Below are positions 7,149-14,500 of a stretch of 64,000 bases of DNA, one piece after another. The stretch spans positions 248,001 to 312,000 of the forward strand of contig NZ_AXAI01000001.1 in assembly GCF_000472425.1 (NCBI RefSeq), written 5' to 3'. The DNA comes from Bradyrhizobium sp. Tv2a-2 (lineage in GTDB: Bacteria > Pseudomonadota > Alphaproteobacteria > Rhizobiales > Xanthobacteraceae). Under the pieces are notes generated by a model. It was not told where the DNA came from. It saw only the letters and a program-made list of their open reading frames with translations, and made no database searches. Each line of letters starts with the position of its first letter. Positions within the stretch are counted from its first letter, which is position 1. The position numbers and the translations under genes were made by a program.

Positions 7149-8462
7149 TCAAATCCAGCTCTGGAACAGCATCAGGCGGTTGAAGGTCTGCATGGAGGTG
7201 CCGATGAATGCCGCCGAAATTGGCAGCATCGCCGCAAAGCCGGCGCCGGCGACGATGACATAGGCCCCGAGCAGCCAGCGCGGCATGCCATCGCGGGTGA
7301 GTGCATAGACCAGTGCGAGCGCAGCCGTGGTCGCGGCCGGCAGATAATAATAGAGAAAGCCGAGCGTGCGCGGCAGCAGTGCCCAGGCGAGATAGGGCCC
7401 GAAATAGAACGCGAGCACCAGGAACGCATCCGCCCGCCGCGCCACGATCCAGTCGCGCAAAGCTACGGCAAGCGCGGGCAGCGCCGGCCACAGCACCAGC
7501 GGATTGCCAAGCAGCACGATCGCCGCAATCGAGTCGTCATCGACCTTGTCGAACAGGTACCAGACGGGCCGGATCAAAAACGGCCAGGACGGCCACGAAC
7601 TCATATAGGTGTGGCCGGCGATCGCGGTCGTGGTGTTGTCGGCGAAGATGCGTCGCTGCGCCTCGATCAGGTCGAAAAGCGAGAAGCCGTACAGCACGAT
7701 GAAGCTCGCAAGATAGGCCATGGCCGGCAGCACCGCGAAGCAGGTTACGAAATGATGCAGCCTGAAACCGGACCACAGCTCCGGCCGGTACCAGTCGGCA
7801 TCACTGCCATCGGCGAATTGCGTGCGCCAATTCTGCATCAGCCGGATCACCGCGACGATCAGGATGGCGGTTGCGAGCGGAAACAATCCGCTCCATTTGC
7901 AGGACGCTGAAAAGCCGAAGCAGATACCCGCGACGCCAAACAGGGCCTGCGGGTGCGACTTGCGATAACCATGCAGGAAGGCCGCGATACCGAGCAGCGC
8001 AAACGCCAGCGCGAAAATATCCAGCATCGCGATGCGCGCCTGCACGAACAGCATCTGGTTGAAGAAGGCGATGAGACTGGCTGCGATCGCACCCGATTGC
8101 CGGGCAAACAGCGCGAGCCCACAGAGATAGACGGCCACCACCGACAACGCGCCGAACACGGTCGCGGGATAGCGCCAGCCGAACGCGTTGTCGCCGAGAA
8201 ACGATATCGACAGCGCGATGATCTGCTTGGCCAGCGGCGGATGCATCGGATTGAGCATCGGATCTTCGCTGGCTGGCTCCAGCATCTGCCGCGCTGCCGG
8301 CACGTAGTGCACTTCATCGAAGACGAATTTTTCCGGCGTGGTCAAGCCGACGAGAAACGCGACATGCGCACAGAAAAAAACAACGATGGAAACAAGGCAG
8401 CATCGCGTGACGGAAAGTCTCGCCGACTTGTCGTGCAACGTTTTTGCGGCACCGATCAGCAT
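7149..8462 (-). CDS. PMT-family (GT39-like) integral membrane glycosyltransferase
   Basis: 437 residues with about ten predicted transmembrane helices. The first extracytoplasmic loop carries the PMT/ArnT-type acidic motif FDEVHYVPAARQML (about 47-60) and the nearby MHPPLAKQ segment. These enzymes transfer a sugar from a polyprenyl-phosphate donor to protein, lipid or glycan on the outer face of the inner membrane. Shorter than eukaryotic PMTs but normal for bacterial members. ATG 8462 has no clear ribosome site, so the start is provisional. Acceptor and sugar cannot be inferred. It is divergent from the FecR/beta-barrel pair, which may be coincidence. Confidence 0.8.
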   Translation of the reverse strand: MLIGAAKTLHDKSARLSVTRCCLVSIVVFFCAHVAFLVGLTTPEKFVFDEVHYVPAARQMLEPASEDPMLNPMHPPLAKQIIALSISFLGDNAFGWRYPATVFGALSVVAVYLCGLALFARQSGAIAASLIAFFNQMLFVQARIAMLDIFALAFALLGIAAFLHGYRKSHPQALFGVAGICFGFSASCKWSGLFPLATAILIVAVIRLMQNWRTQFADGSDADWYRPELWSGFRLHHFVTCFAVLPAMAYLASFIVLYGFSLFDLIEAQRRIFADNTTTAIAGHTYMSSWPSWPFLIRPVWYLFDKVDDDSIAAIVLLGNPLVLWPALPALAVALRDWIVARRADAFLVLAFYFGPYLAWALLPRTLGFLYYYLPAATTAALALVYALTRDGMPRWLLGAYVIVAGAGFAAMLPISAAFIGTSMQTFNRLMLFQSWI

Positions 8463-8641
8463 CGTTGTGGTGTAGCAGGCAAAGCGAGTGTGAGAGAGTG
8501 CAATCTTTCTGTCGATGACGTTGAACCCATCGCGCGCGTCTTATCACTAAGGGACGGCGGATGCATGTGCGCTTGTGATAAAATTACAACAACGCAGGGG
8601 TGCATAATCCGGTAGATAGGCACATCAATCGGTATTTTGAA

Positions 8642-9355
8642 ATGCATTTGCGCTCCCGTGCTTTCATTGCCGTATTCTCTTGTGTCGCCGCAGGTCTCAC
8701 GGCGCAATTGGCGTTCGCCAGCGAGACGCGGGTCGGCGAAGCCGTCGTCGTCCGCAACGACGTGGTGCGCGTCGCGGCAGCATCGACCAGCCCGGTCAAT
8801 GTCGGCGACAGCATGCTGCGCGACGAGGTCGTGCGCACCGGAGTGGACAGCGCGGCGCGCTTTGTGATGGCCGACAGCACCAACCTGTCGATCGGCCCCA
8901 GCGCGACCATCACGCTCGATCGCACCGTCTTCAACGACGAGCACAGCTATCGCGACATCGCGATCCGGCTCACCACCGGCGCGTTCCGCTTTATCACCGG
9001 CCATTCGGAAAAGGCCGCATACAAAATCAGGACCCCGCTGGCGACCATCGGCGTGCGCGGCACCATTCTCGATATCCTGTCGCAGCGCGGGCGCACCACC
9101 GTGGTGCTGCAGGAGGGCGCGGCAAGCGTCTGCACGCTGAGCTTTCAGTGCATCCAGCTGACGCAGGCAGGCGATACTGCCGTCATCACCGTGACCGGCG
9201 GCAAGACCACGATCCATAAGTCCCATGGCTCGGGCTGGAATTTTGCGGCCACCTGCGCGCTGGCCGCCGGGCTCTGTGCCGTCAGCACCTATGCCGATGC
9301 GTCCCCCACCCTTATCCCGCCGGTCGATGACGGCGGCATCCTGTGCGGGCGCTGA
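8642..9355 (+). CDS. Exported FecR-domain protein
   Basis: 237 residues: signal peptide (about 1-27, ending LAFASET), then a FecR domain. Its core pattern is visible: GEAVVVRNDVVRV, VGDSMLRDEVVRTGVDSAARFVMADSTNLSIGP and the IRTPLATIGVRGT motif typical of FecR repeats. A C-terminal segment contains three Cys (SVCTLSFQC, ATCALAAGLC) and ends LCGR. There is no transmembrane helix or cytoplasmic sigma-interacting N-terminus as in TonB-linked FecR, and no ECF sigma factor nearby, so this is the secreted FecR type, not the classical anti-sigma regulator. ATG 8642 places the signal peptide at the start. The next gene begins 2 bp after the stop, so the pair is one operon. Confidence 0.8.
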   Translation: MHLRSRAFIAVFSCVAAGLTAQLAFASETRVGEAVVVRNDVVRVAAASTSPVNVGDSMLRDEVVRTGVDSAARFVMADSTNLSIGPSATITLDRTVFNDEHSYRDIAIRLTTGAFRFITGHSEKAAYKIRTPLATIGVRGTILDILSQRGRTTVVLQEGAASVCTLSFQCIQLTQAGDTAVITVTGGKTTIHKSHGSGWNFAATCALAAGLCAVSTYADASPTLIPPVDDGGILCGR

Positions 9356-9357
9356 CC

Positions 9358-10473
9358 ATGGCGAGAGTCCACCTGCACCGCTCAGCGCTCGGCGCCGCCC
9401 TGATCGCGGCGGTCTCGCTGGTGCTGGTCGTCGGGCAGACGCGGCCGGCAGCCGCGCAATGCAGCGAGACCAGTTTCTGCTCGCCGAGTCCGTCGCCTTC
9501 ACCGTCGCCGAGCTCGACGTCGACGGCATCGACGAGCCCAACGGTGACGCCCTCGCCGACGCCAACACCCACGCCCTCCGGCGCAGACTCCAGCGGCAAT
9601 TCGATCAATGGACTTGCCAGCCAGCGCTTCAACCAGATGATCACCAACCAGGTGCTCGGCTCGGTGCTGCTGGGTGTCAACGAACAGGTCAACTGCTCCG
9701 ACTGCGTCTCGGCCTTCGGGTCGGTCGGCTCCTTCATGGCCGGCATCCATGGCCGGAAAGAGCTGACCAACAATCTGTCGCTGCTAGCCGGCATCGCCTA
9801 CACCCAGTACAGCGAGAACGGCTATCACGTGACCGGCGCGCCGATCGGTGCCTTCGCGCTGCGCTATGACCTCACCGACTGGGGATCGTCGCGGCCGTTC
9901 TTCGATATCGGCGCCGTCCTCACCCCATTCGAACGGGCGCGCTACAGCCGCAGCTACATGACAAGCCTTGGCGCGGTGTCACTGCAAAGCACGACCGACG
10001 CCTCGAACTATGCCGTCTACGGCAGGGCGGGATGGATCAGTCGGCTGTCGCCGCGCGACGAGGTCGCAGCCTCCTTCGAGCTCTGGCAATTGTGGCAGCA
10101 TGTCAGCGGCTATTCCGACCCCGCGGCCAGTCTCAATCCTTTTGACGCGACGATTGCGACCGGCACAGATAGCGCCAGCCTGGTCAAGCTCGGAGGACAG
10201 TGGACCCATCTGTTCGGCGGCAGCGTGGAGGGCAATATCAACGGCTTCTATGTGCACTCCTTCGCCGCCAATTCGGGCATTATCGCCACCGTCACCGGCG
10301 ACGGGCTGATCACGCCGACCATGGGCGACCAGGGCTGGTTCGAATATGGCAGCCGACTCGGCTTCCGCCTTGCCACGGGCTGGGTCGCCGACATTTTTGT
10401 GAACGGAACGCTCGGCCCGCAGCCGGTCGGCAACACCGTCCATGGCGGCGTGGGGCTGCGGATCAATTACTGA
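9358..10473 (+). CDS. Outer-membrane beta-barrel (autotransporter-barrel-like) protein with SP/TP-repeat linker
   Basis: 371 residues: signal peptide (about 1-29, ending AAAQCSE), a Ser/Pro then Thr/Pro dipeptide-repeat linker (about 38-72), a short CSDC pair, and a C-terminal barrel-like domain of about 250 residues of alternating hydrophobic strands ending in an aromatic residue (GVGLRINY), as BAM substrates do. GTG 9343 overlapping the FecR gene is possible, but ATG 9358 directly precedes the signal peptide. It forms a two-gene operon with the FecR-domain protein. There is no recognisable passenger enzyme; the exported linker region is short. I infer a surface-located or porin-like role and cannot be more specific. 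Confidence 0.7.
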   Translation: MARVHLHRSALGAALIAAVSLVLVVGQTRPAAAQCSETSFCSPSPSPSPSPSSTSTASTSPTVTPSPTPTPTPSGADSSGNSINGLASQRFNQMITNQVLGSVLLGVNEQVNCSDCVSAFGSVGSFMAGIHGRKELTNNLSLLAGIAYTQYSENGYHVTGAPIGAFALRYDLTDWGSSRPFFDIGAVLTPFERARYSRSYMTSLGAVSLQSTTDASNYAVYGRAGWISRLSPRDEVAASFELWQLWQHVSGYSDPAASLNPFDATIATGTDSASLVKLGGQWTHLFGGSVEGNINGFYVHSFAANSGIIATVTGDGLITPTMGDQGWFEYGSRLGFRLATGWVADIFVNGTLGPQPVGNTVHGGVGLRINY

Positions 10474-10566
10474 GGCGCTTCATATCCTGCCCAATTCTGC
10501 AGCGGCCATGCGATGCTCAGCAGTGCTGCCTTGCGATATGCAAGCTTTAATATATTTCAATCGTCA

Positions 10567-10572
10567 TATAAT
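10567..10572 (+). promoter_or_regulatory. Possible -10 box (TATAAT) of the MATE gene
   Basis: Exact TATAAT in an AT-rich stretch (10536-10580) that is unusual for this GC-rich sequence, 24-33 bp before the possible start codons. The matching -35 is weak (GCTTTA at 10544). Confidence 0.35.
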
Positions 10573-10595
10573 AATCATCGATTGCCGGCAAAATT

Positions 10596-12143
10596 GTGAA
10601 TGACATGACCGATGTGACCGAAGCGCCGCCGCGCGGCATTGACCGCAGAGCGGCACTTGCCGAGATTGACCTTGCCAAGACTGACCTTGCCAAGACTGAC
10701 CTTGCCAAGACTGACCTTGCCAAGACCGACCTTGCCAAGACCGACGTCGAGAAGGCCGAAGCCCCGCCCTCCCAAGCACCTTCTTCCACGCCCGGCGAGG
10801 CAAGGCGTGCCGAACTGCTGCGCGGACCGGTGCTGCCCACCCTGATCAGGCTCGCGCTCCCGACCGTGGTCGTGCTGGTGGCGCAGACCGCGGTCAGCAT
10901 CGCGGAAGCCTATTATGTCGGGTTTCTCGGAACCGATGCGCTTGCCGGGGTGGCACTGGTGTTTCCGGTGTTCATGCTGATGACCATGATGTCGAATGGC
11001 GGGCTCGGCAGCGGCGTGTCGTCGGCGATCGCACGCGCGATCGGCGCGGCGCACAAGGACGATGCCGACGCGCTGCTGTTCCACGCCCTTGTTCTTGCGG
11101 TCGTGGTCGGCGCGCTGTTCTCGGTGGCCGTGATCTGGGGCGGCCCGCCGCTCTATCGCGCGCTCGGCGGCCGCGACGAGGCACTGCGGGCGGCGCTGAC
11201 CTATTCCAACTATCTGTTCGCCGGCTCGATTCCCGTGTGGATCGTCAACTTCCAGGCTGCAGCGCTGCGCGGCGCGGGCAATGTCCGGGTACCGGCGATG
11301 GTGATCCTGGCCGGCGCTCTCGTGCTGATCCCGCTATCGCCGGTACTGATCTTCGGCTTCGGCATCGCGCCGCGGCTTGGCATCGCCGGCGCGGGCCTTG
11401 CGTTTGGACTCTATTATTGTGGCGCGATGCTGTTTCTGCTGCGCTACATGGCAAGCGGCCGCGGCGGACTGACGCTGAAGCCGGGACGGCTGCAGGGACG
11501 ACTGTTCACCGACATTCTCAAGGTCGGCGTTCCGACCTCGATCAACGCTGTGCTCACCAACCTCACCGTCATCGTGGTGACCGGAACGGTCGGGCTGTTC
11601 GGCACCACGGCGCTCGCGGCCTATGGCATCGCCTCGCGTCTCGACTACGTCCTGATCCCGATCCTGTTCGGACTGTGCACGGCAACGCTGACCATGGTCG
11701 GCATCGCGGTGGGCGCCGGCGCGATCGCGCGCGCCAGGCGCATTGCCTGGATCTCGACCGCTGTCGGCGTGGCCCTGACCGGTTCAATCGGCCTCGTCGT
11801 CGCGGCCTATCCGCCTCTCTGGCTCACGCTCTTCAGCCACGACGCCGAAGTGCTGCGCGAGGGCGCGACGTATCTGCGCATTGTCGCCCCCAGCTATGCA
11901 CTGCTCGGCTTCGGCTTCGTGCTCGCCTTTGCAGCCCAGGGCGCGGGCCATGTGCTGTGGCCGTTCGTGGCTTCCTTCACTCGCATCCTGATTGCCGCGG
12001 GCCTCGGCTGGCTCGCGGTCTCCAAGTTTGGCGCCGGCATGGCAGGACTTGCGGGCATGGTCGCGGCTTCGCTGGTGGCTTATGCCGCGATCTGTTCGCT
12101 GATCATGCTATCCCGCGGCGTGTGGCGTTCGCCCAACACTTAG
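10596..12143 (+). CDS. MATE-family multidrug/toxin exporter with pentapeptide-repeat N-terminus
   Basis: 515 residues. The first 75 are a soluble extension; from about residue 80 the protein has the twelve-helix MATE fold, with two related halves beginning LIRLALPTVVVLVAQTAVSIAEAYYVGFLG and DILKVGVPTSINAVLTNLTVI (quoted as the domain starts). Members export cationic compounds using a Na+ or H+ gradient. The extension contains five LAKTD pentapeptides plus one degenerate copy (LAEID), followed by a Pro/Ala-rich stretch; this is not part of the MATE family. The start is GTG 10596 or ATG 10605. The stop codon overlaps that of the convergent VOC gene by sharing TTAG (12140-12143). Confidence 0.85.
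   Translation: MNDMTDVTEAPPRGIDRRAALAEIDLAKTDLAKTDLAKTDLAKTDLAKTDVEKAEAPPSQAPSSTPGEARRAELLRGPVLPTLIRLALPTVVVLVAQTAVSIAEAYYVGFLGTDALAGVALVFPVFMLMTMMSNGGLGSGVSSAIARAIGAAHKDDADALLFHALVLAVVVGALFSVAVIWGGPPLYRALGGRDEALRAALTYSNYLFAGSIPVWIVNFQAAALRGAGNVRVPAMVILAGALVLIPLSPVLIFGFGIAPRLGIAGAGLAFGLYYCGAMLFLLRYMASGRGGLTLKPGRLQGRLFTDILKVGVPTSINAVLTNLTVIVVTGTVGLFGTTALAAYGIASRLDYVLIPILFGLCTATLTMVGIAVGAGAIARARRIAWISTAVGVALTGSIGLVVAAYPPLWLTLFSHDAEVLREGATYLRIVAPSYALLGFGFVLAFAAQGAGHVLWPFVASFTRILIAAGLGWLAVSKFGAGMAGLAGMVAASLVAYAAICSLIMLSRGVWRSPNT
10656..10745 (+). repeat. 15-bp minisatellite encoding (LAKTD)n inside the MATE gene
   Basis: Six head-to-tail 15-bp units of cttgccaagactgac. The first (10656-10670, cttgccgagattgac) is diverged, three are identical, and the last two share one C/T change. 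The unit is a multiple of three, so copy-number change keeps the frame. It lies in the predicted cytoplasmic N-terminal extension. Confidence 0.95.
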
Positions 12144-12619
12144 CTGCCCTCATAGGCGCGCCGGAGTGCAGCGATGTCGAGCTTGCCCATGCCGAGCATG
12201 GCCTGCATCGCGCGCCCGGCGCCCTCGCGGTTCTGGCCACCGAGATATTTCGGCAGCGCCGTCGGCACGATCTGCCAGGAGAGGCCATAGCGATCCTTCA
12301 GCCAGCCGCAGCGCCCGGCTTCGCCGCCATTAGCGGTGAGCGCATCCCACAGCCGATCGACCTCGGCCTGGTCCTCGCAATCGATCTTGAACGACACCGC
12401 AGGCGTATATTCGAAGCGCACGCCGCCATTGAGCGCCATGAAGCCCTGGCCGGCAAGCGTGAACGTCACCACCAGCACCGAACCGGCCTTGCCCGCGGGG
12501 CTGTCGACCGTGTTTTTCTGCACGGTGTCAATTTTGGAATTGGGCAACAACGAGACGTAGAATTTGGCGGCATCTTCGGCTTCGCCGTCGAACCACAGGC
12601 AGGGAGCAATCTTGGACAT
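12140..12619 (-). CDS. PhnB-like VOC-superfamily protein
   Basis: 159 residues of the PhnB/'3-demethylubiquinone-9 3-methyltransferase' VOC group. It shows CLWFDGEAEDAAKFYVSLLPNSKI at the start of the first beta-alpha-beta-beta-beta unit and the family's characteristic GWLKDRYGLSWQIVPTALPKYL near the end. Despite the historical name these are not methyltransferases; function is generally unassigned. ATG 12619 has a perfect GGAGGT ribosome site that overlaps the TAG stop of the upstream VOC gene, so translation is probably coupled. The last codon overlaps the end of the convergent MATE gene. Confidence 0.85.
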   Translation of the reverse strand: MSKIAPCLWFDGEAEDAAKFYVSLLPNSKIDTVQKNTVDSPAGKAGSVLVVTFTLAGQGFMALNGGVRFEYTPAVSFKIDCEDQAEVDRLWDALTANGGEAGRCGWLKDRYGLSWQIVPTALPKYLGGQNREGAGRAMQAMLGMGKLDIAALRRAYEGS

Positions 12620-12627
12620 GTGACCTC

Positions 12628-13077
12628 CTACGCGGGCGAGCAGGCGTTCGCCTGGCCTGATGCCATGGCCTTGTTGTGAGCCTCGACGTCCATCCACATC
12701 ACTTCCCACATGTGACCGTCCGGATCCTCGAAGCTGCGGCCATACATGAAGCCAAAATCCTGCTTCGGTGAGGGATCGGCGCGGCCCCCCGCACGCGCGG
12801 CGCGACCGATCGTGTCGTCCACGGCTTCGCGGTTGTCGGCGGACATGCAGATCAACACCTGGTTGGTCGTTTTGGCATCAGAGATCTTTTTCGGCGTGAA
12901 CTGCCGGAACTTGTCATGTGTCAGCAGCATCACGTGGATGGTGTCTGAAAACACCATGCAGGACGCGGTGTTGTCGCTAAATTGCGGATTCTTGGTCGCG
13001 CCGACCGCCTCATAAAAGGCGGTGGCGTGGGCGAGGTCACCGACCGGCAGATTGATGAATATGAGTTTGGGCATCAT
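12628..13077 (-). CDS. VOC-family (glyoxalase/bleomycin-resistance fold) protein
   Basis: 149 residues with the double beta-alpha-beta-beta-beta fold: FINLPVGDLAHATAFYEAVGA at the first module and FGFMYGRSFEDPDGHMWEVMWMD at the second, with a Glu in the usual metal-ligand position near the C-terminus. It resembles the 'extradiol dioxygenase-like' lactoylglutathione lyase relatives common in proteobacteria; the substrate is unknown. Two consecutive ATGs (13077, 13074) follow an AGGAGA site and either may be used. First gene of a two-gene operon with the PhnB-like gene. Confidence 0.85.
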   Translation of the reverse strand: MMPKLIFINLPVGDLAHATAFYEAVGATKNPQFSDNTASCMVFSDTIHVMLLTHDKFRQFTPKKISDAKTTNQVLICMSADNREAVDDTIGRAARAGGRADPSPKQDFGFMYGRSFEDPDGHMWEVMWMDVEAHNKAMASGQANACSPA

Positions 13078-13167
13078 GGTCTCCTAGGGGTTGCGCCCCA
13101 AGGACGGATGACCAAGGAAGGTCCCGACATGCGGGACAACAATTTTTTCTCCAAATATCACCGCTGC

Positions 13168-13243
13168 CATTCCGGGGCGATGCGCCGCACCGAACCCGGT
13201 ATCTCGAGGTTCCGGGTTCGCCTCTTCGAGGCGCCCCGGAATG
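13168..13243. repeat. REP-like palindromic element (complete)
   Basis: Ends CATTCCGGGG/CCCCGGAATG with the internal GAACCCGGTATCTCGAGGTTCCGGGTTCG hairpin. It fills most of the gap between the hydrolase gene end (13248) and the start of the VOC gene (13077). Confidence 0.75.
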
Positions 13244-13247
13244 AGTT

Positions 13248-14309
13248 TTACGTCGCAATCGGCGTCGGCATGGTCAAAAACGCCCGTGTGACGTGCCAGA
13301 ACAGCTGCCGGTTGATCGCGAGCACGACCGAATGGGCCGTGCCCGGCAGGATGGCGAATTGGCGGTCGCCGTTCGGCAGCTTGTTGAAGAACTCCTCGAG
13401 ATCAGGCACCGCCGCGATGCCGTCATATTCGCCGCGCACCAGCAGCACCGGCGCCAGCACCTTCTCGGGATGCACCACCGGCAGGTTGGCGGTCATGTCG
13501 AGATAGGTGCCGGTCGGGATCTGGTCGCCGAATTGCATCTCGACATCGGCGAGCGCCTCGATCACGGCCGGATCACTGGTGCCCGCCTTGTCGCGGGTGG
13601 CAATGGAGCGGATCATGTCGCGGTCGCGCTTGCGCATATTGTGTGAGCGGTAATAGTCGAGCTGCTCGGCGCGCTTCTTCAAGGTCGGCGAATCCTCGCC
13701 CTTGTAGGTGAAGGCGGCAAACACCAGGCGGTCGATATGCTCGGGCGCCGCCATGGCATAGGCGCCGGCGCGCAAGGCGCCCGAGGATTCGCCGACAAAG
13801 TGGAATTTGGTCCGCCCGGTCTCGCGCGCGACAACATCGACCGCGGCCTTGAGGTCCTCGACGCCGCTTGCGATGTCGGAATTGCCCGAGCTGCGGCCCG
13901 ACTTGCCGTAATTCTCGTGGTCCATGGTCCAGCAATCGAAGCCATAGCGGGCGAACTCGTTCAGCACCGAATACTCGCCCTTGCCCGGCAGGGTCAGGTC
14001 GAAGGCGCGCGAGGTGACGGAAGAGCCGTGCACGAAGAACACCACGGGGCGCGACGGCTCGCCCGGTTTCGGCGCGCCGAGCCGCTTGCGATACATCCAC
14101 AAGGGAACGTCGCCCTTCTTGGCCCAGTATTCGCTGCTCCAGATATCCGAACTTTCCGCTGCCGCGACAGCGCCTTGCGGCGTAACCGCCGCACCGGCGG
14201 CTCCGGCCAGCAGCGCAAGCCCCGCGCCCTTCATCAAATCGCGTCGCGGAAGGTCGAGGTCACTCACGAGATTGCTCATGGGCCGTTTCTTCATGGGCCG
14301 TTTCCTCAT
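13248..14309 (-). CDS. Tat-exported alpha/beta hydrolase
   Basis: 353 residues in the longest form. A twin-arginine signal (PRRDLMKGAGLALLAGAAGAA, Arg pair about residues 22-23) predicts folded export to the periplasm. The alpha/beta-hydrolase core shows the oxyanion HGS motif (VVFFVHGSSV), the nucleophile elbow GESSG, the acid in RGEYDGIA and the His in PGTAHSV. Three in-frame ATGs (14309, 14294, 14279) lie in a short tandem duplication (ATGAGGAAACGGCCC / ATGAAGAAACGGCCC); 14294 has the best ribosome-like AGGAAA upstream, so the mature protein is certain but the exact start is not. It is divergent from another Tat protein, the amidohydrolase at 14501. Confidence 0.8.
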   Translation of the reverse strand: MRKRPMKKRPMSNLVSDLDLPRRDLMKGAGLALLAGAAGAAVTPQGAVAAAESSDIWSSEYWAKKGDVPLWMYRKRLGAPKPGEPSRPVVFFVHGSSVTSRAFDLTLPGKGEYSVLNEFARYGFDCWTMDHENYGKSGRSSGNSDIASGVEDLKAAVDVVARETGRTKFHFVGESSGALRAGAYAMAAPEHIDRLVFAAFTYKGEDSPTLKKRAEQLDYYRSHNMRKRDRDMIRSIATRDKAGTSDPAVIEALADVEMQFGDQIPTGTYLDMTANLPVVHPEKVLAPVLLVRGEYDGIAAVPDLEEFFNKLPNGDRQFAILPGTAHSVVLAINRQLFWHVTRAFLTMPTPIAT

Positions 14310-14500
14310 GATCGATTTTGATGTCTTTTTTGCTTATCGGTCGATCAATAAAGCCTAGCAGGGCAAGTCGGGCTTTTAAAGCCGGTATGCGCTGCACCGC
14401 GCAAACACCATTTCGCGATCTTTTTGTGCAACGGGCTGACACTTGCCCCAAGCAGGTTTAGCCTTGTCGGCGCCGGCTAAAAATCAGGGAGCAAACAAAC

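Noticed and set aside
10656..10745. CRISPR-like array
   Set aside because: Repeats are contiguous 15-bp units without spacers and encode LAKTD in frame, so it is a coding minisatellite.
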